Source: Sordariomycetes sp. S80-01Y
Taxonomy: Eukaryota; Ascomycota; Sordariomycetes
Direction: 5' to 3'
Assembly: GCA_037042185.1 (NCBI GenBank)
Contig: JAXQJY010000025.1
Coordinates: 1 to 64,000, forward strand
Length of the DNA: 64,000 nt
Below, in pieces: positions 43,152 through 54,472 of this stretch. Numbering within the stretch: the first letter of the stretch is position 1; each line of letters opens with the position of its first letter. Position numbers and translations under genes: made by a program. The notes under the pieces were generated by a model, which worked only from the letters and a program-made list of their open reading frames with translations, was not told the origin of the DNA and ran no database searches.

Positions 43152-45251
43152 ATGCCGCCTCTCAGTGGCTTTTCGAGTAATCCCCTCTGCACCAAGGACG
43201 ACCTTGTCCTGGCATCAGAGGCTTTTCTGAAACCACTTCTTCCCTACTTCTCACCTGGACGAGCTCGTGTCAAGGTGCCAGTCGAATCTGGGACACATTT
43301 CGACGAGACAGCGGCGGAACTTGAAGGTTTCGCTCGTCCATTATGGGTCGTTGCTGTTCTCATATCAGACGCTGAGTACTGCCAGAGATCAAGAGGAGAC
43401 TTTCTTCGAGAATGGGTGGAAGGCGTTGGAGAAGGAACTGATCCTGCTTCACCCGAGTACTGGGGAGACATTGGCGATTGGGACCAGCGAATGGTTGAAG
43501 CTGAGATTGTGTCCTTCGCACTGCTGACGGCACCAGCCTGTTTCTACGATCAGCTCAACGATAAATCAAAACGGGATTTGTCAAACTGGTTGATGGGTAT
43601 GAATGGAAAGGTCATGCCCGAAAACAACTGGCGGTGGTTCCGTGTGCTTTCAAACTTGGCGCTCATCAAAGTTTGTGGGGAAGACCGTGACACGCTGTGG
43701 CCGTACATGGAGGATGACTTGAAGACCCTCGATTCATTTTATCTGGACGAAGGATGGTATTCAGATGGCGTCTGGCGTGCCCATGATGTTGATTTCGGGC
43801 ATTGCGCGTCACGTAGCCGCCAGGCCGACTATTATTCCGGCAGCTTTGCGATTCAATTCAGCCAGATGCTCTACGCTCTACATGCGTCGGAAATAGATCC
43901 TGTTCGCGCGGGCCTTTTCAGATGTCGTGCTCGCCAGTTTGCTCGCAGTTTCTGGGCTTACTTTGACGTCCAAGGCGGCGCGATACCGTTTGGCCGCTCC
44001 CTCACGTATCGGTTCGCCATGGGCGCCTTCTACGCTGCCTTTGCCTACACAGGTCTCTGCGATGACTCTGAATATCTTCTATCTCACGGATGTATCAAAG
44101 GGCTACTGCTCCGGAACCTGCGCTGGTGGGCGTTGAACTCGGAGAACATGACCGCGGCGGACGGGACCCTCAACATCGGTTACACATACCCAAACATGTA
44201 CCTGAGCGAGGACTACAACTCGCCACAGTCCCCATATTGGGCACTGAAAGCCTTCTTGATTGCTGGGATGGATTCCTCGCATCCATTTTGGCAGGCGGAG
44301 GAGCTCCATCATCCACTCAGCAATAATTCTGTTCCCCTCGACGAGAGGCGCCATGTTGCCTTGATGAAACCCCCTAGACAGATCCTTTGCAATCGTCCGG
44401 ACGCCAACCACCACTTTCTCCTCTCTTTAGGTCAGTTCTGTAACTGGCCTTTGAAAGCGACACAGGCCAAATATTGCAAATTTGCCTATTCATCAGCCTT
44501 TGGTTTCAGTGTGCCGACGGGAAACTTGATTACCCAGATCGTTCCGGATAGCACACTTGCTCTAAGCATCGATAACGGTGATTCATGGGCAGTCCGCTGG
44601 CGGCCTTTTGGGGACACCCAGAATGTTGATCTCGAGATTGCCCAGACACGGGTTCCTGCGCTAACAGGCCGCTGGAAACCCTGGGTTATGGGAAATGCGC
44701 AGGTGGAAACAACACTGATTCCCCCATGCTCTGCGTGGCCTGATTGGCATGTTCGAATCCATTACATCAAAGGAGCCACAGATTTGATCACATCCGTCGA
44801 AGGCGGTTTCGCCATTGATGGCCGCCGCATCTCCAACGGGCGCGACCTGTGGCGTGATAGACACCAAGCCAGCCACGATGCCATCCCGAGCGCCTTGATT
44901 TTCAAAGATGGACAAGGTGGGTTGGAAACGCCCTCTTCATCAATGGTGATTTCGAAAGCTGGAGCTAGCGGCGTACTGGATCTTTCTCCGATGAACAGCC
45001 AAGGAACGTGTGCAGGAGAGGTTTTGAAGGTCGATCCAAACACTAACCTCATGACTCCGCGCACCTTGTTGCCCATTTTAAAGAGAAAATCCTATATCTC
45101 TGACCCTATGGTCATTGCGACGGGTGTTTTTGCCATTTCTGCCACCAGTGATCAAGTCTCATGCGCGGACATCTTGGAGCGATGGGCAAAGCGACCGAAA
45201 CTTCAATGGACATCTAGCACAACATTCACGATTTCACCATGTCGATTATAG
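43152..45251 (+). CDS. DUF2264 domain protein, probable intracellular glycan enzyme
   Basis: A single 699-residue exon begins near GFSSNPLCTKDDLVLASEAFLKPL. The segments ELEGFARPLWVVAVL, YWGDIGDWDQRMVEAEIVSFALL, NNWRWFRVLSNLALIK and LDEGWYSDG are the repeated aromatic/acidic helices of DUF2264. The family occurs in bacterial and fungal carbohydrate loci, and the helical repeats suggest an (alpha/alpha) barrel. A beta-rich C-terminal half follows. There is no signal peptide. Divergent pairing with GH88 suggests it acts on the same uronate-containing oligosaccharide in the cytosol. Biochemical activity is not assigned with confidence; a glycosidase acting next to a uronic acid is a reasonable guess. 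Confidence 0.85.
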   Translation: MPPLSGFSSNPLCTKDDLVLASEAFLKPLLPYFSPGRARVKVPVESGTHFDETAAELEGFARPLWVVAVLISDAEYCQRSRGDFLREWVEGVGEGTDPASPEYWGDIGDWDQRMVEAEIVSFALLTAPACFYDQLNDKSKRDLSNWLMGMNGKVMPENNWRWFRVLSNLALIKVCGEDRDTLWPYMEDDLKTLDSFYLDEGWYSDGVWRAHDVDFGHCASRSRQADYYSGSFAIQFSQMLYALHASEIDPVRAGLFRCRARQFARSFWAYFDVQGGAIPFGRSLTYRFAMGAFYAAFAYTGLCDDSEYLLSHGCIKGLLLRNLRWWALNSENMTAADGTLNIGYTYPNMYLSEDYNSPQSPYWALKAFLIAGMDSSHPFWQAEELHHPLSNNSVPLDERRHVALMKPPRQILCNRPDANHHFLLSLGQFCNWPLKATQAKYCKFAYSSAFGFSVPTGNLITQIVPDSTLALSIDNGDSWAVRWRPFGDTQNVDLEIAQTRVPALTGRWKPWVMGNAQVETTLIPPCSAWPDWHVRIHYIKGATDLITSVEGGFAIDGRRISNGRDLWRDRHQASHDAIPSALIFKDGQGGLETPSSSMVISKAGASGVLDLSPMNSQGTCAGEVLKVDPNTNLMTPRTLLPILKRKSYISDPMVIATGVFAISATSDQVSCADILERWAKRPKLQWTSSTTFTISPCRL

Positions 45252-45315
45252 ATACCAATGCTAAAGAAATTTTACAACCATTGCTTACAGTTCCTTGAGT
45301 AATTATAACTATTCA

Positions 45316-47737
45316 TCACCAGTGGTCCTCGGGGAAGTGCGGGGGCATAAAACTCGAGACACCTTCGGCGCCCGTGTCAAAGGGGAATCGAGCAACAGAG
45401 GCCATTCCATGAGATAAAGAGGGCCCAAAGTGCTGTTGTAAGCTGCCCGAAATCTCTTCCACAAAAGGGATTCCGTCGCTCGGTGTCATGCACTGGGATC
45501 TCGAAGCACCCGCGCCATTCCCGGTCTGCTGAGCGGACAGTATGCGTCGATCTCTTTGCTCGGCGAGGGTCTTAGCAAACCTGGCTGCTGGAAGATCCAA
45601 ACGACATTTCTCGTCTTCAGAGTCCGGGCACAATCGTCGAGAGAGCTCATTAAGTGAAGCGATGATGGAAATTACGTCGTCTGAGTTTCTCTGGACGGCA
45701 TGGGTGGAGACGCCGCTCAAGAGGAACTGTCCGGCGACGAACAAACAGAACGCAAATTGGCACGGAGCAATGCCTTTGCTGACAGCCAGATACTTGCGCG
45801 CAATCTTGTCGATTTTATTGACTGCAGTGACACAAGCTTCCTTGGACGCCGTGGAAACCAAGCCTGAGAGCCAAGATGCGGACTGAGGCGGCGGGAGGGC
45901 TAGGCGCTGATGTAGCAAGATGATGGCTGCGTTGTGCGTCATGTGGGCAACAGTGACATTGGGATCGATGTAGCCGTTGACAACGCGGACCTCGCGCCAG
46001 CGGTGCGTGAGACAGAGTTCCCACTGCAGTAACCTCGAGTCCAGCTGGCGGAACCTATTGAGCCAGGCCGAAATCTTTGTCGCACTCTCAGGCTCCAAGG
46101 CACATCGGTGGTTGAACTGCGCTATCAGGGTAAGGTTTTCAGTTGCTTCGATGGTATAAGCAAAGCCCCCTAAGCCAGACGCACCCTCCCTCACATCCTG
46201 GGGCGATGGGAAGAAAGGCGAATCTTCGACGCAAGCCTGCATATCACTTTGGTGTTGATCTTCGATCCTAAAGTATGATGTCTCTACGCATTGGTCGGAT
46301 TCCCACATGCAGCCGTCGCAGGGCAAACGCTGGTGTACCGTCCTACTGTCAAGAACGGGATTGGTGCTGGCCACCACTTTGTCAGCGAAACGTACAACAC
46401 GATCTCCACTAGAACCTTACTTAGCGACAATGCTAGAGAACCGATCCATGAGGAATGCTGCCCAAAAGACACGCCGCCGCTCTTCCATCTCCAGCCATGT
46501 CGCTGCAGGCGGAAGCGAGTTCGGCGTCCATGTAGACAAGAAATAGTCGCCAATTAAGTTGAGAGGCACCGGTCTTTCAGAGTATAACTGCAGTTGCTCC
46601 ACCTTCCGAGCAAGGAGAGACACAAGTGACCAAGTCGACGATGCTTTTGCCTGGCAGAGCTGTAACCCAACAATGTTAACGGGCTGTCACCCCCCAGCAG
46701 ATCAGGCCAAGGGCTCACCGAATCGAATATGAGTAGAAGAAGTGCCTGAAGAGACTGTATCGTAGTGTCACTCACGGCTGCGGCCATGGCCTTCTCTCGA
46801 CACGTGCTTGCCATAGCTGGAAGGTCTGCAACGTCTGTGATCTCTGCTTCGGTCAAGTACCGGAACGAGCACGCTATGATGGCTCGGAGAAGCATATTGA
46901 CCTCAGAGGACCGTTTGGTATCCGTGGCTCGTTTTGTGAAGGTGGCAGGATGTAGCACGGGGACCCAAGGGTGAACAATCCTGAAGTAGGCAAGGAGCGC
47001 ACAGTGGATCGTCTCTGGTAGAGGGCCACTGTCCAAGACATCAGGCGTGGATGGGCGATGAGCGCGCCTTGGCGGATCACCAGGGTCACACTCCGCTTTA
47101 CGCTTTTGAGAGAGGCCTTCAAATGGCGAGGCTACTTCCTGAAAGGTAGCGTTTTCGTTGTCCAGCTCGCCTGATCTAGCCAAAGCATGCAAAGCGTGCC
47201 GCAAGCTCTCTGTCCTGTCTTGGAGAGGGGCGGTCGAACCTTTCGACCCTTGAATGCACTGCTGAAGTAGTATACTCTGTCCAAGAAACATGCTTTCCAG
47301 AGTATCTGGCAAGAAACGCCTCAGTCATATGGCAGGCTTTGGACGATTGATTTCTTTACTTACCAAGACGCTGGTTGAGTCGTTCAACGACACCAGTCTT
47401 TATGCCACCCTTCAGGCGCCTGTCTTCGTACGTGCACTCTACTCCTAGAGCCTTCGGCTTCAGTATCGAAAGATAGCATGATATCTCCGGGAGTAAGCGA
47501 CTAACCTGATTTCACGCATTGTGAACACGGTTGCTGCCGCGAACACTTCGACTTCTTCTTGCGGCAGGACTGGCATCTGAGAAGGCTGTTCATCCACGGA
47601 CTATTTGATGAATCTCATGAAGTCAGCACTCACGCTTTATTTTCATCTCCACCCGAACCGTCGAACTGTGCCTGCTGACTGAGGTCATCTCCACGATACT
47701 CCGGGTAGTTGTCGTCCAGCGCATTAAGGTCCATCAT
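45316..47737 (-). CDS. Zn2Cys6 transcription factor, likely local regulator
   Basis: Six exons (47737-47634, 47576-47506, 47444-47364, 47305-46719, 46659-46421, 46345-45316) join to 703 residues. The N-terminus is acidic. The zinc cluster is CQSCRKKKSKCSRQQPCSQC then VKSGVEC (C-x2-C-x6-C-x5-C-x2-C-x6-C). A dimerisation helix VVERLNQRLDTLESMFLG follows, then the fungal-specific domain with YFRIVHPWVPVLHPATF, LEMEERRRVFWAAFLMDRFSSIV and RLPCDGCMWES. This layout resembles XlnR/AmyR- and cutinase-type carbohydrate regulators. It lies tail-to-tail with DUF2264 (64-bp gap) and centrally in the putative polysaccharide cluster. The CGG-N8-CCG palindrome upstream of GH88/DUF2264 is a candidate target. 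The zinc cluster is encoded by three short 5' exons. Confidence 0.9.
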
Positions 47738-48310
47738 GTAGACTGTGGTCCACAGGTAATCGCAGTATCTCGGCTTGTTCAGACCGCAAGTCCAACGCCT
47801 TCGATGGTGAAGTCATTGAACGTCAAGTCTGTCCGTACATGCCGTCTTTTTGACGGGGCTTCCCAGGGTGTTTCTGGGCGCGCTGCCAGTGGCGGCTGCA
47901 ACGTAACCCTAGATGCGGGGCCCCGGACTCCGGCCTCGGCGCTGGTCCCGAGGATGTTGGAGCCCCTGCAGGCGCCCAGTCATCGTGCGCCTCTTATACC
48001 TGGCTTCCTGCTGATCACTCCAATGTCTAACACTTTGCTCTCCGGCCTTCTAGGCAACCCATGCTCTATATTGAACCTGGCCTCTGCTGCATGGGTGATA
48101 TCTGATCTGAGATTATACTGGATGCTTAGCGCTTGATTTTCGACGTTGCGATGACACTCTTCCCAGGTAAAGATCGTTTGCGTCCGTTTGGGCATCTGGT
48201 CTAGGCTAAATATTGGGTCACTGAAACTACGCGTGAAGAAAGCCTCATAATCCTGAAGTGATTTGGAAACTCCTGCAAACCCCAAGTGCAGCACGAAACC
48301 AAGCCCACAT
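47738..48310. other. Intergenic, nothing recognised
   Basis: This holds the promoter of the regulator and the 3' flank of the beta-helix gene. The 110-codon plus and 127-codon minus frames have no domain. No operator-like palindrome was noticed. Confidence 0.4.
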
Positions 48311-49801
48311 TTAGATCCCTTCACCAGCATAAACGCCAATGTTAGGGTCTGATTTGCCATCAATCACACTACCGAAGTAGTCTTTTCCTCCATTATTCTT
48401 GATCTTGATCCCGCTACCGATGGCTGGTGAATGGGAATGCAGCTTATACCCAAAGCCAGCCCCCAAGGTGCTGCCCTTCTTGCGTGGGCTCACAAATTGC
48501 GGATCAGCGAGATATCCGTCTTCGGTCGGAGGTGTCATGCCGTGGAAGAGGTTGTTGTCCCAAACAATGTTGCTTGATACCGGCAAAGATGCGTTGGCGC
48601 GCCCGACAAAGATGTTGTTCTTCATCTTTGTCGACTTCTGTGGCAGCTGCAGCTGGAATTCATTGTCCGAGCAGTACATGACATTGTTGTAGAACTCAAG
48701 CGTCGAGTTTTCCGAGACGCTGATCATGCGACAGTCGTTCTCGAAGATGTTGTATCGGACAATCTGCCGCGCACCACCAGAGACGCCGCATCCGTCACAG
48801 TCCAGGAAAGCTCCACCGGCATTGTCATGGCTGTAGTTATACTCCACGGTACACGTGCCGGTGACACCCCAGTCGCAATCGAAGGCTGTGCTGTCGTGCA
48901 AGCTCATGATGCTCCCATACACGACATTGTGCCGCATGACGGGGTTGTGTGAAGCCATGACCCAGATTCCGGCAAAATTGCCTCCTGTCCAGGGGTATTT
49001 GCCTTTACCGAGATTTGAAGCGATGTTGTGGTCTAGGCTCGGTGCCTCGGAGAACTGCACGACGATGCCGTCACCTCCACAAGCATCCATGGAGTTATAG
49101 GAGACGCGAATGTTGGCACCCTGGTTGTCAATCTGGCCGGGCCGAACCTTGATGGCGCCGCCACCGCAGTCTCGGACCGTGTTGTCGCGTATAGAAACGT
49201 CGTGATACCGGCTCCCGTTGATGGCGTTGAGCTGGATACCAGCCGAGTTGGCAAAATCAGAGCTGAGCTCGCCCGTTTTGTTCGTCTGCCCAGCCACTTC
49301 GTAGACAAGATTATGGTCTACCGTGATACCGCGGTGGACGCCTCCGTCGTCAGAGAGGATCATGATGCCTTGACGTCGCGCCAATTGCTCCGATGGGTTC
49401 GTGAATGCAATTTTAGAGATGCGCCAGTGGTCTTGGTTGGTAAGAAGCAGCGATGAGTTGGCGCCATTCCCATCGACCACAGGCGGCCCTAGGATTGAAT
49501 CGATTGGGTAAGATGTCAAGCGGATTGGATGGCTCGCGTTGCCGCTGCCTTTTGGAGACAATGTGCCTTGGCAGGTCACATTGGACATGAGAGCCAGAGT
49601 ATCCCCGGGTGCGAAGGTGAAGTTGTTGGGTGCTTCAAGAGTGTTCCAGGGTCCTTCAAGAGTGCCGTTCCCCGGCAACGATGAGCTGCAATCCACATAG
49701 TAAGACACTGACTGTCCGGAGACCAGCGCAGCCAATGTTGCGAATGAAGCCAAGTGACCCCAAAAGGGTCGGCCGCTATATGTAGACAGTCGAAGGAGCA
49801 T
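48311..49801 (-). CDS. Secreted parallel beta-helix (pectate-lyase-fold) protein
   Basis: A single 496-residue exon begins with a hydrophobic signal peptide (ASFATLAALVSG) followed by SVSYYVDCSSSLPGNG, a common start of right-handed beta-helix enzymes. Repeated turns rich in N, G and aliphatics run through the body (ISIRDNTVRDCGGGAIKV-like, RVSYNSMDACGGDGIVV, RHNVVYGS). Many N-glycosylation sequons (NGT, NVT, NAS, NSS) are present. The C-terminus has SPAIGSGIKI and PNIGVYAGEG, typical of extracellular PL/GH beta-helix proteins. It is likely a polysaccharide lyase or hydrolase acting outside the cell. The family number is not assigned. It is divergent from the alginate-lyase-fold gene. Confidence 0.82.
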   Translation of the reverse strand: MLLRLSTYSGRPFWGHLASFATLAALVSGQSVSYYVDCSSSLPGNGTLEGPWNTLEAPNNFTFAPGDTLALMSNVTCQGTLSPKGSGNASHPIRLTSYPIDSILGPPVVDGNGANSSLLLTNQDHWRISKIAFTNPSEQLARRQGIMILSDDGGVHRGITVDHNLVYEVAGQTNKTGELSSDFANSAGIQLNAINGSRYHDVSIRDNTVRDCGGGAIKVRPGQIDNQGANIRVSYNSMDACGGDGIVVQFSEAPSLDHNIASNLGKGKYPWTGGNFAGIWVMASHNPVMRHNVVYGSIMSLHDSTAFDCDWGVTGTCTVEYNYSHDNAGGAFLDCDGCGVSGGARQIVRYNIFENDCRMISVSENSTLEFYNNVMYCSDNEFQLQLPQKSTKMKNNIFVGRANASLPVSSNIVWDNNLFHGMTPPTEDGYLADPQFVSPRKKGSTLGAGFGYKLHSHSPAIGSGIKIKNNGGKDYFGSVIDGKSDPNIGVYAGEGI

Positions 49802-50592
49802 GGTGAGCGAGGCGATCAGAGTTCAATTGTCTTACACCGTAAGAGGTGTTTCAGGGCTTGTGGAAAGAGACAAGTGGGCAAGTCGTTACTAACTCGGCAG
49901 TCTACATGTATTTGAATCAAATACTTAAGCTTATTCCTGCTCCCTGCAACAGAGAGGCCCATTAGCGTGGTTACATTGCATATCAGCAGTTCTGCGGGAA
50001 GCTTGGGATGTCAATGAGAGCACCAGATAGGAAACATCATCCCGCCACAACCTGTATTAAGGGACGTTGAAATTGATCGACGGAGTGCACGTTGCTCGCC
50101 GACGTCCGGACTCGGGCCCGCAACCGGTCCGGAAACCCACATGGCTTGTCTAGCCGTTACGCCTTAGGCTGGAAAGTGGATCGAAGCCGATATCTAAAAC
50201 GCGGAGTATTGGTTGAACAGCTTCATGGATTGGGCCCAGAATTCGCAACAGCATGCCTCGGCCTCTTTTGCCTTTTGTAGTAGTGGCCCCAAGCGATCAC
50301 CTTGAGTGCTTATCACTAGAAGGGCCCTGGCAGCGGTCCCATGAGACCCCCTTTGCACCAGTCTTTCACTCCCCATCTTCCTTACATTACCAAGCTAACG
50401 TATCAACTCGCATTTAAACGGCTAATGAAACGTAACGTCCCCGGTTTCTCTCAAAAGTATGGCAACCACGAGGAAACCAGAGAGGCGTCGGCACTTGGAG
50501 TCAAGACCCACGTGTATAAGAACCTTCTCAAGTTCCATCATATCACCGCTCATAGCTCACGCCAACTGATAAGAGTCCTCATCAACGCGAAA
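49802..50592. promoter_or_regulatory. Divergent promoter of the two secreted enzymes
   Basis: The 791-bp region lies between the starts of the beta-helix and alginate-lyase-fold genes. A CGG-N8-CCG arrangement (CGGACTCGGGCCCG) occurs at 50107-50120, the same triplet spacing as the GH88/DUF2264 palindrome, though the flanks differ. An in-frame extension of the downstream gene runs back to 50341 but has no conserved look. Confidence 0.35.
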
Positions 50593-51829
50593 ATGCGTCT
50601 TCAGCTTGGTCTCCTCTTGTGCTTTTGCGCCCGCTGGCATTTCGCCATGGGGGCTCGCTCCGCTGTCCAACAACGCTCGAGCTTCGTCCATCCCGGCATT
50701 CTTATCGACTCAGAGCAAGCAGAGCTCGTCAAAAACATGGTGTCAGGGTCCAAATCTCCGTGGGCTCCGGCATACTCGGCTATGCTGGCGCACCCTTATG
50801 CTTCCAAGACAGTCCCAGAGCCCGTTTCCACGGTTGAGTGTGGATCGTACTCCACCCCTGATGTCGGCTGTGCAGATGAAAGAGAAGATGCTCTGGTATC
50901 TTATCTGAATGCAATAGCATGGACGGTCACAGGCACAGAAGAATATGCTTTCAGAGCCATTGACTTTATGGATTCGTGGGCGTCCACGGTCAAAGCACAC
51001 AATAATACAAATGCGCCACTTCAGGCAGGCTGGGTTGCATCGACATGGGCCCGCGCCGCAGAGTTGATTCGACATTCAAGCGCCGGCTGGAGCGAGGCCG
51101 GTATCGCCAAATTTGAGTCTATGTTGCGCCAGGTCTACCTACCCTTGGTCCAGAAGGGGGCGCCGAACTACATGGGCAACTGGGAGCTTGTGATGATGGA
51201 AGCGGCCATGTTTATCGGCATTTTTCTCGACGATACCGCGGTATATGATGCGGCAATGGCAAAGTTTCTAGATCGGGTGCCAGCCTATATCTACCTCGAA
51301 AAAGATGGCGATCTCCCCAAAACTTCACCTCAAGACACTAACGTCGAAACTGAGGCCGAGATCATCAAGTACTGGCAGGGTCAAGCTGTATTTAATGTCA
51401 GCGGCCTGTCTCAGGAAACATGTCGAGACTTTGAACACACCGGATACGGCTTGTCTTCCATCTCACATGTGGCCGAAACATCAAGGATTCAGGGTCGTGA
51501 TCTATTCAAGGAGGAGACTGGAACCCGGTTGCGATACGCGTTGGAGTTCCACGCAAAGTACCACCTTGGCGAGCCTAAGCCTTCGTGGCTCTGCCCAGGA
51601 AAAACACTGTCTCTATACATTGGACCAGGTAAGGGAAGCAAATCGACCGATGAATGAGATCAGTGCTAATTGAGTAGTGACCGAAGTGGCCTTCAACTCT
51701 CTGTCTGGTCGTTTAGGCTATGACATGCCCTACACGGAGACATTGAACCTTGATCAGCGCCCTGCGGGGACCAATAAATTGTTTGTTGGATGGGAAACTC
51801 TGACACACGCTCAATCTGGAACCCTCTGA
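50593..51829 (+). CDS. Secreted alginate-lyase-fold polysaccharide lyase
   Basis: Exons 50593-51628 and 51678-51829 (49-bp intron) encode 395 residues. I chose the Met before RLQLGLLLCFCARWHFAMG because it opens a signal peptide. PNYMGNWELVMMEAAMFIGIF (Asn196, Trp197) and ETCRDFEHTGYGLSSISHVAE (His282) with the next Tyr match the Asn/His/Tyr catalytic layout of the alginate_lyase Pfam family (PL5/PL38-like alpha/alpha toroid). YLNAIAWTVTG and WASTWARAAELIR are further helices of the toroid. The product should cut a uronic-acid polymer outside the cell by beta-elimination, giving the unsaturated ends GH88 needs. The actual polymer (glucuronan, alginate, other) is unknown. Confidence 0.82.
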
Positions 51830-52547
51830 TTCTGATATCAGGTGTTCCATATCTTGCTGTTCTTCGCCCTATGTTGGTGTTACTAGTCGTCCATGGTTGC
51901 TAGCTTTCCTTCTTGTGGAACTTGATTCGTACCTTCCGTTCACTATGCCTCAGTTCGTCTGTCCTTTTCAACGGTGGTGTATCCATGCTTGTCTTAGATT
52001 CCAGTTCACGAAGCCAATGGTCATCTTAGTAATGTGGGAATCGCCTTTCCATGCACATTCCAGGCCAACTCTGCCTACACGAATACTTAACAGACATGAA
52101 GTTCATATTGGTGTTAATCAATACTTCGATGGTATGTTTGCCGACCAGCCTCAGCGAGTAAAACGCATGCGGCGGCGTTCATCTCAAGAGGCGTACACAA
52201 AAGGAACTTTCGCGCCCAATGCGCTTATCTTCACGCCGCCATGGATGAAATTTCCAGAAGCCGCGCTCATGGCATCCAAATACCAACTTATCTTATCACA
52301 TGTTGGCTAGCTTCAAGGCCAGAAAAGAGACCACAGAACAGCGAACGTGTAAACTACGCATGTGAATTGAGGCACACGATTCATGTTCGCGAGCCGAACA
52401 CCTGACACTTGATGTTGTCCGCGGAGCAATCCGCTTCTTAAAGTCTCTCTAGTACATTATATAGACCCTTTACTTGTAACATATGATTCGCGCTGACACG
52501 GAGCCCGCCAACTCTCGCGTGACATAGAGCACCTTCAAAGTTCTATC
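51830..52547. other. Convergent intergenic region
   Basis: This holds the 3' flanks of the lyase gene (plus) and the P450 gene (minus). A plus frame of 137 codons at 51897-52310 has no domain or start context. Nothing is supported. Confidence 0.4.
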
Positions 52548-54472
52548 TCATCCTGTCGCCGGCTGCACCAGCTGCCTGCGCGAAAGCACAACATGGAAAT
52601 CCGATTGCTTCACAAACCAAGCGTTTGTGATGGTCCAATCTTTAGTTGGGTCCTTAAACTCAATCTGTCCAAATATGTTAACATTGGATCTTCCACATTG
52701 ACAAGGAGTAAAGAGATGAAGTCAGAAGCCCCCGAATCAGCGACTCGTCTTTCGAGGACCAATTGGATATTTGAGGTATGGATTCCGGTCGAACACGCTC
52801 TTTTGGCTCCCTCTAAAGGAAACACAGTTGGAGTACTCACATGAAATCTTCGTAGCAAGCTTGGGACGACCTTGTAGATCTCCAAAAGGCTGATGTTCTT
52901 CCCGATACACGTCCGGCTCCCCATGCCGAACTGAAACATCATTCCATTCATCCTCTTAATGCGCTCTGACTCCTCATCAAAGTTCAAGGTAGGATCCGGA
53001 AGCCACCTCTTTGGATTGTAAAGGTCGACATTTGGTCCAAAGATCTCTGGCCGGCGGTGAATCAACCAGGCCGAGCAGCCTACAATGGTGCCACCCTTGA
53101 TATGGTGGCCGGCAATCTCCGCGCCTTGGGGTGGTACGACACGCTCGAGGGGAAGTCCTGCCGCAGGATGCATTCGGAAGGCTTCCTGTATGCACGCGTG
53201 GAGGTACGGTAGCTTCTGAGCCTCAGCGAACGTAACAAGCCCAGTCTCGTAATCGGAGAATTTTCCAGATGCAGCGGCCTCGTCAAGCTCTTGCCGCAGT
53301 CTCTCGTAGTATTTTGGATTTCGTAGTAGGTAGTAAAACACGGCGGAAAGTGAGATAGCTGTTGTTTCGGACCCGGCAAATGCCATTGACACTGCCATAG
53401 TCTGGACCAAGGCGTCCGTCATGAATTCGGGCCTTGCTTCTCTTGCCGCAATGAATTTGGAGAGTAAGTCCTGCTTCATCATGGGATTCACGCCTGTGCT
53501 GGAGGAATGGCGGCTCTCAGATTTCAACTCTGGGATCAGACGTTCGGCCATGCGGGCTCTGGCAAATCGAGCGACAGGAAAGGTTCCGTCGAAGACCCCT
53601 AGCTGTGAAAGCTTCATATAGATGGGGTTCTTTAGAAGGAGAAGATCCAGAGAGGGGATCTGCCCGATCTTGATAATTGAAGGGTTAAGGTCTGCTCATC
53701 ATGAGGACGTGCATCAGGGGACTCACCGGTGCAACGTAGCTGAACAATTTCCCAAGATAGGAAACGATCCCATCCACATCCTCATTCTTTTCAATGAACC
53801 CATGACGCTTGCTGTATGTTATTTCTCCGATCACATCGAAAGCATAAAACTGCAGCCAGTTTGTAATGTCGAAGCCCCGGGGATCTCCTGCAAACAGGGC
53901 CTCTGTCTGTTCCAAGAAAAGTTTGGTGGTGTTGTCGACAAAGGGCTCATACTGCACAAGAGCGCTCATAGAAAATGCTGCGTTCACGCTGCGGCGAAAT
54001 TGGGAGTGGAAGTCGTTGTCCGTGGTGCTAAAAAGGGATGCGAGACTGCGGCCCTTGACAACAGCCTGTTGGACCGTGTAAAACTCGGACTAGGGCCTTT
54101 ATAAGCTTCATTCTCCTGTAAAAAGTAGGTGCAAGGCTGGAAATGATAGATAGATACCTTCGTGAATCCTTTGTTCAGGCCGTATATCGACTTCAGCGCA
54201 GCAGGATCGGCGAACGAGAGGGTGTTAGGTCCCAGCCGAACCACATCTCCATACTTCGCATGTAATGCCTGGTGAGTCAACTCTGGCCGACTCTTGTATA
54301 CGTCTAAGAATCGCCACCAGTCTGTGAGAGAGGCAACAAAAGGTCCCGGGTATTTGTTCAAGTCGTTGTAAAACCGATTTCGGAGAAGCCATACCGCCAG
54401 AACTACGGCTATGACTGTCACCCAGTGGGTAAACGCTGCTTCAAGCAAATTGCGTGCTAGATGGGCTCCCAT
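52548..54472 (-). CDS. Cytochrome P450, pisatin demethylase-like
   Basis: Exons 54472-54158, 54089-53727, 53668-52841 and 52664-52548 join in frame. The final 176-bp intron is longer than usual and changes the C-terminus to ...DWTITNAWFVKQSDFHVVL. The N-terminal membrane anchor is VTVIAVVLAVWLL, followed by YPGPFVASLTDWWRF. The I-helix is AFAGSETTAISLS, ExxR is in IQEAFRMHP, and the haem loop is FGMGSRTCIGKN. The KYPGP start and overall layout match fungal CYPs related to pisatin demethylase. It should be an ER-bound monooxygenase. It is divergent from the Zn2Cys6 gene at 55245. The substrate is unknown; detoxification of a plant phenolic or a lignin/pectin-linked aromatic is possible given the esterase nearby. 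Confidence 0.88.

Noticed and set aside
50341-50592. In-frame N-terminal extension of the alginate-lyase-fold gene
   Set aside because: The extension hides the clear signal peptide that starts at 50593 and has no conserved look; it is more likely 5' untranslated sequence.
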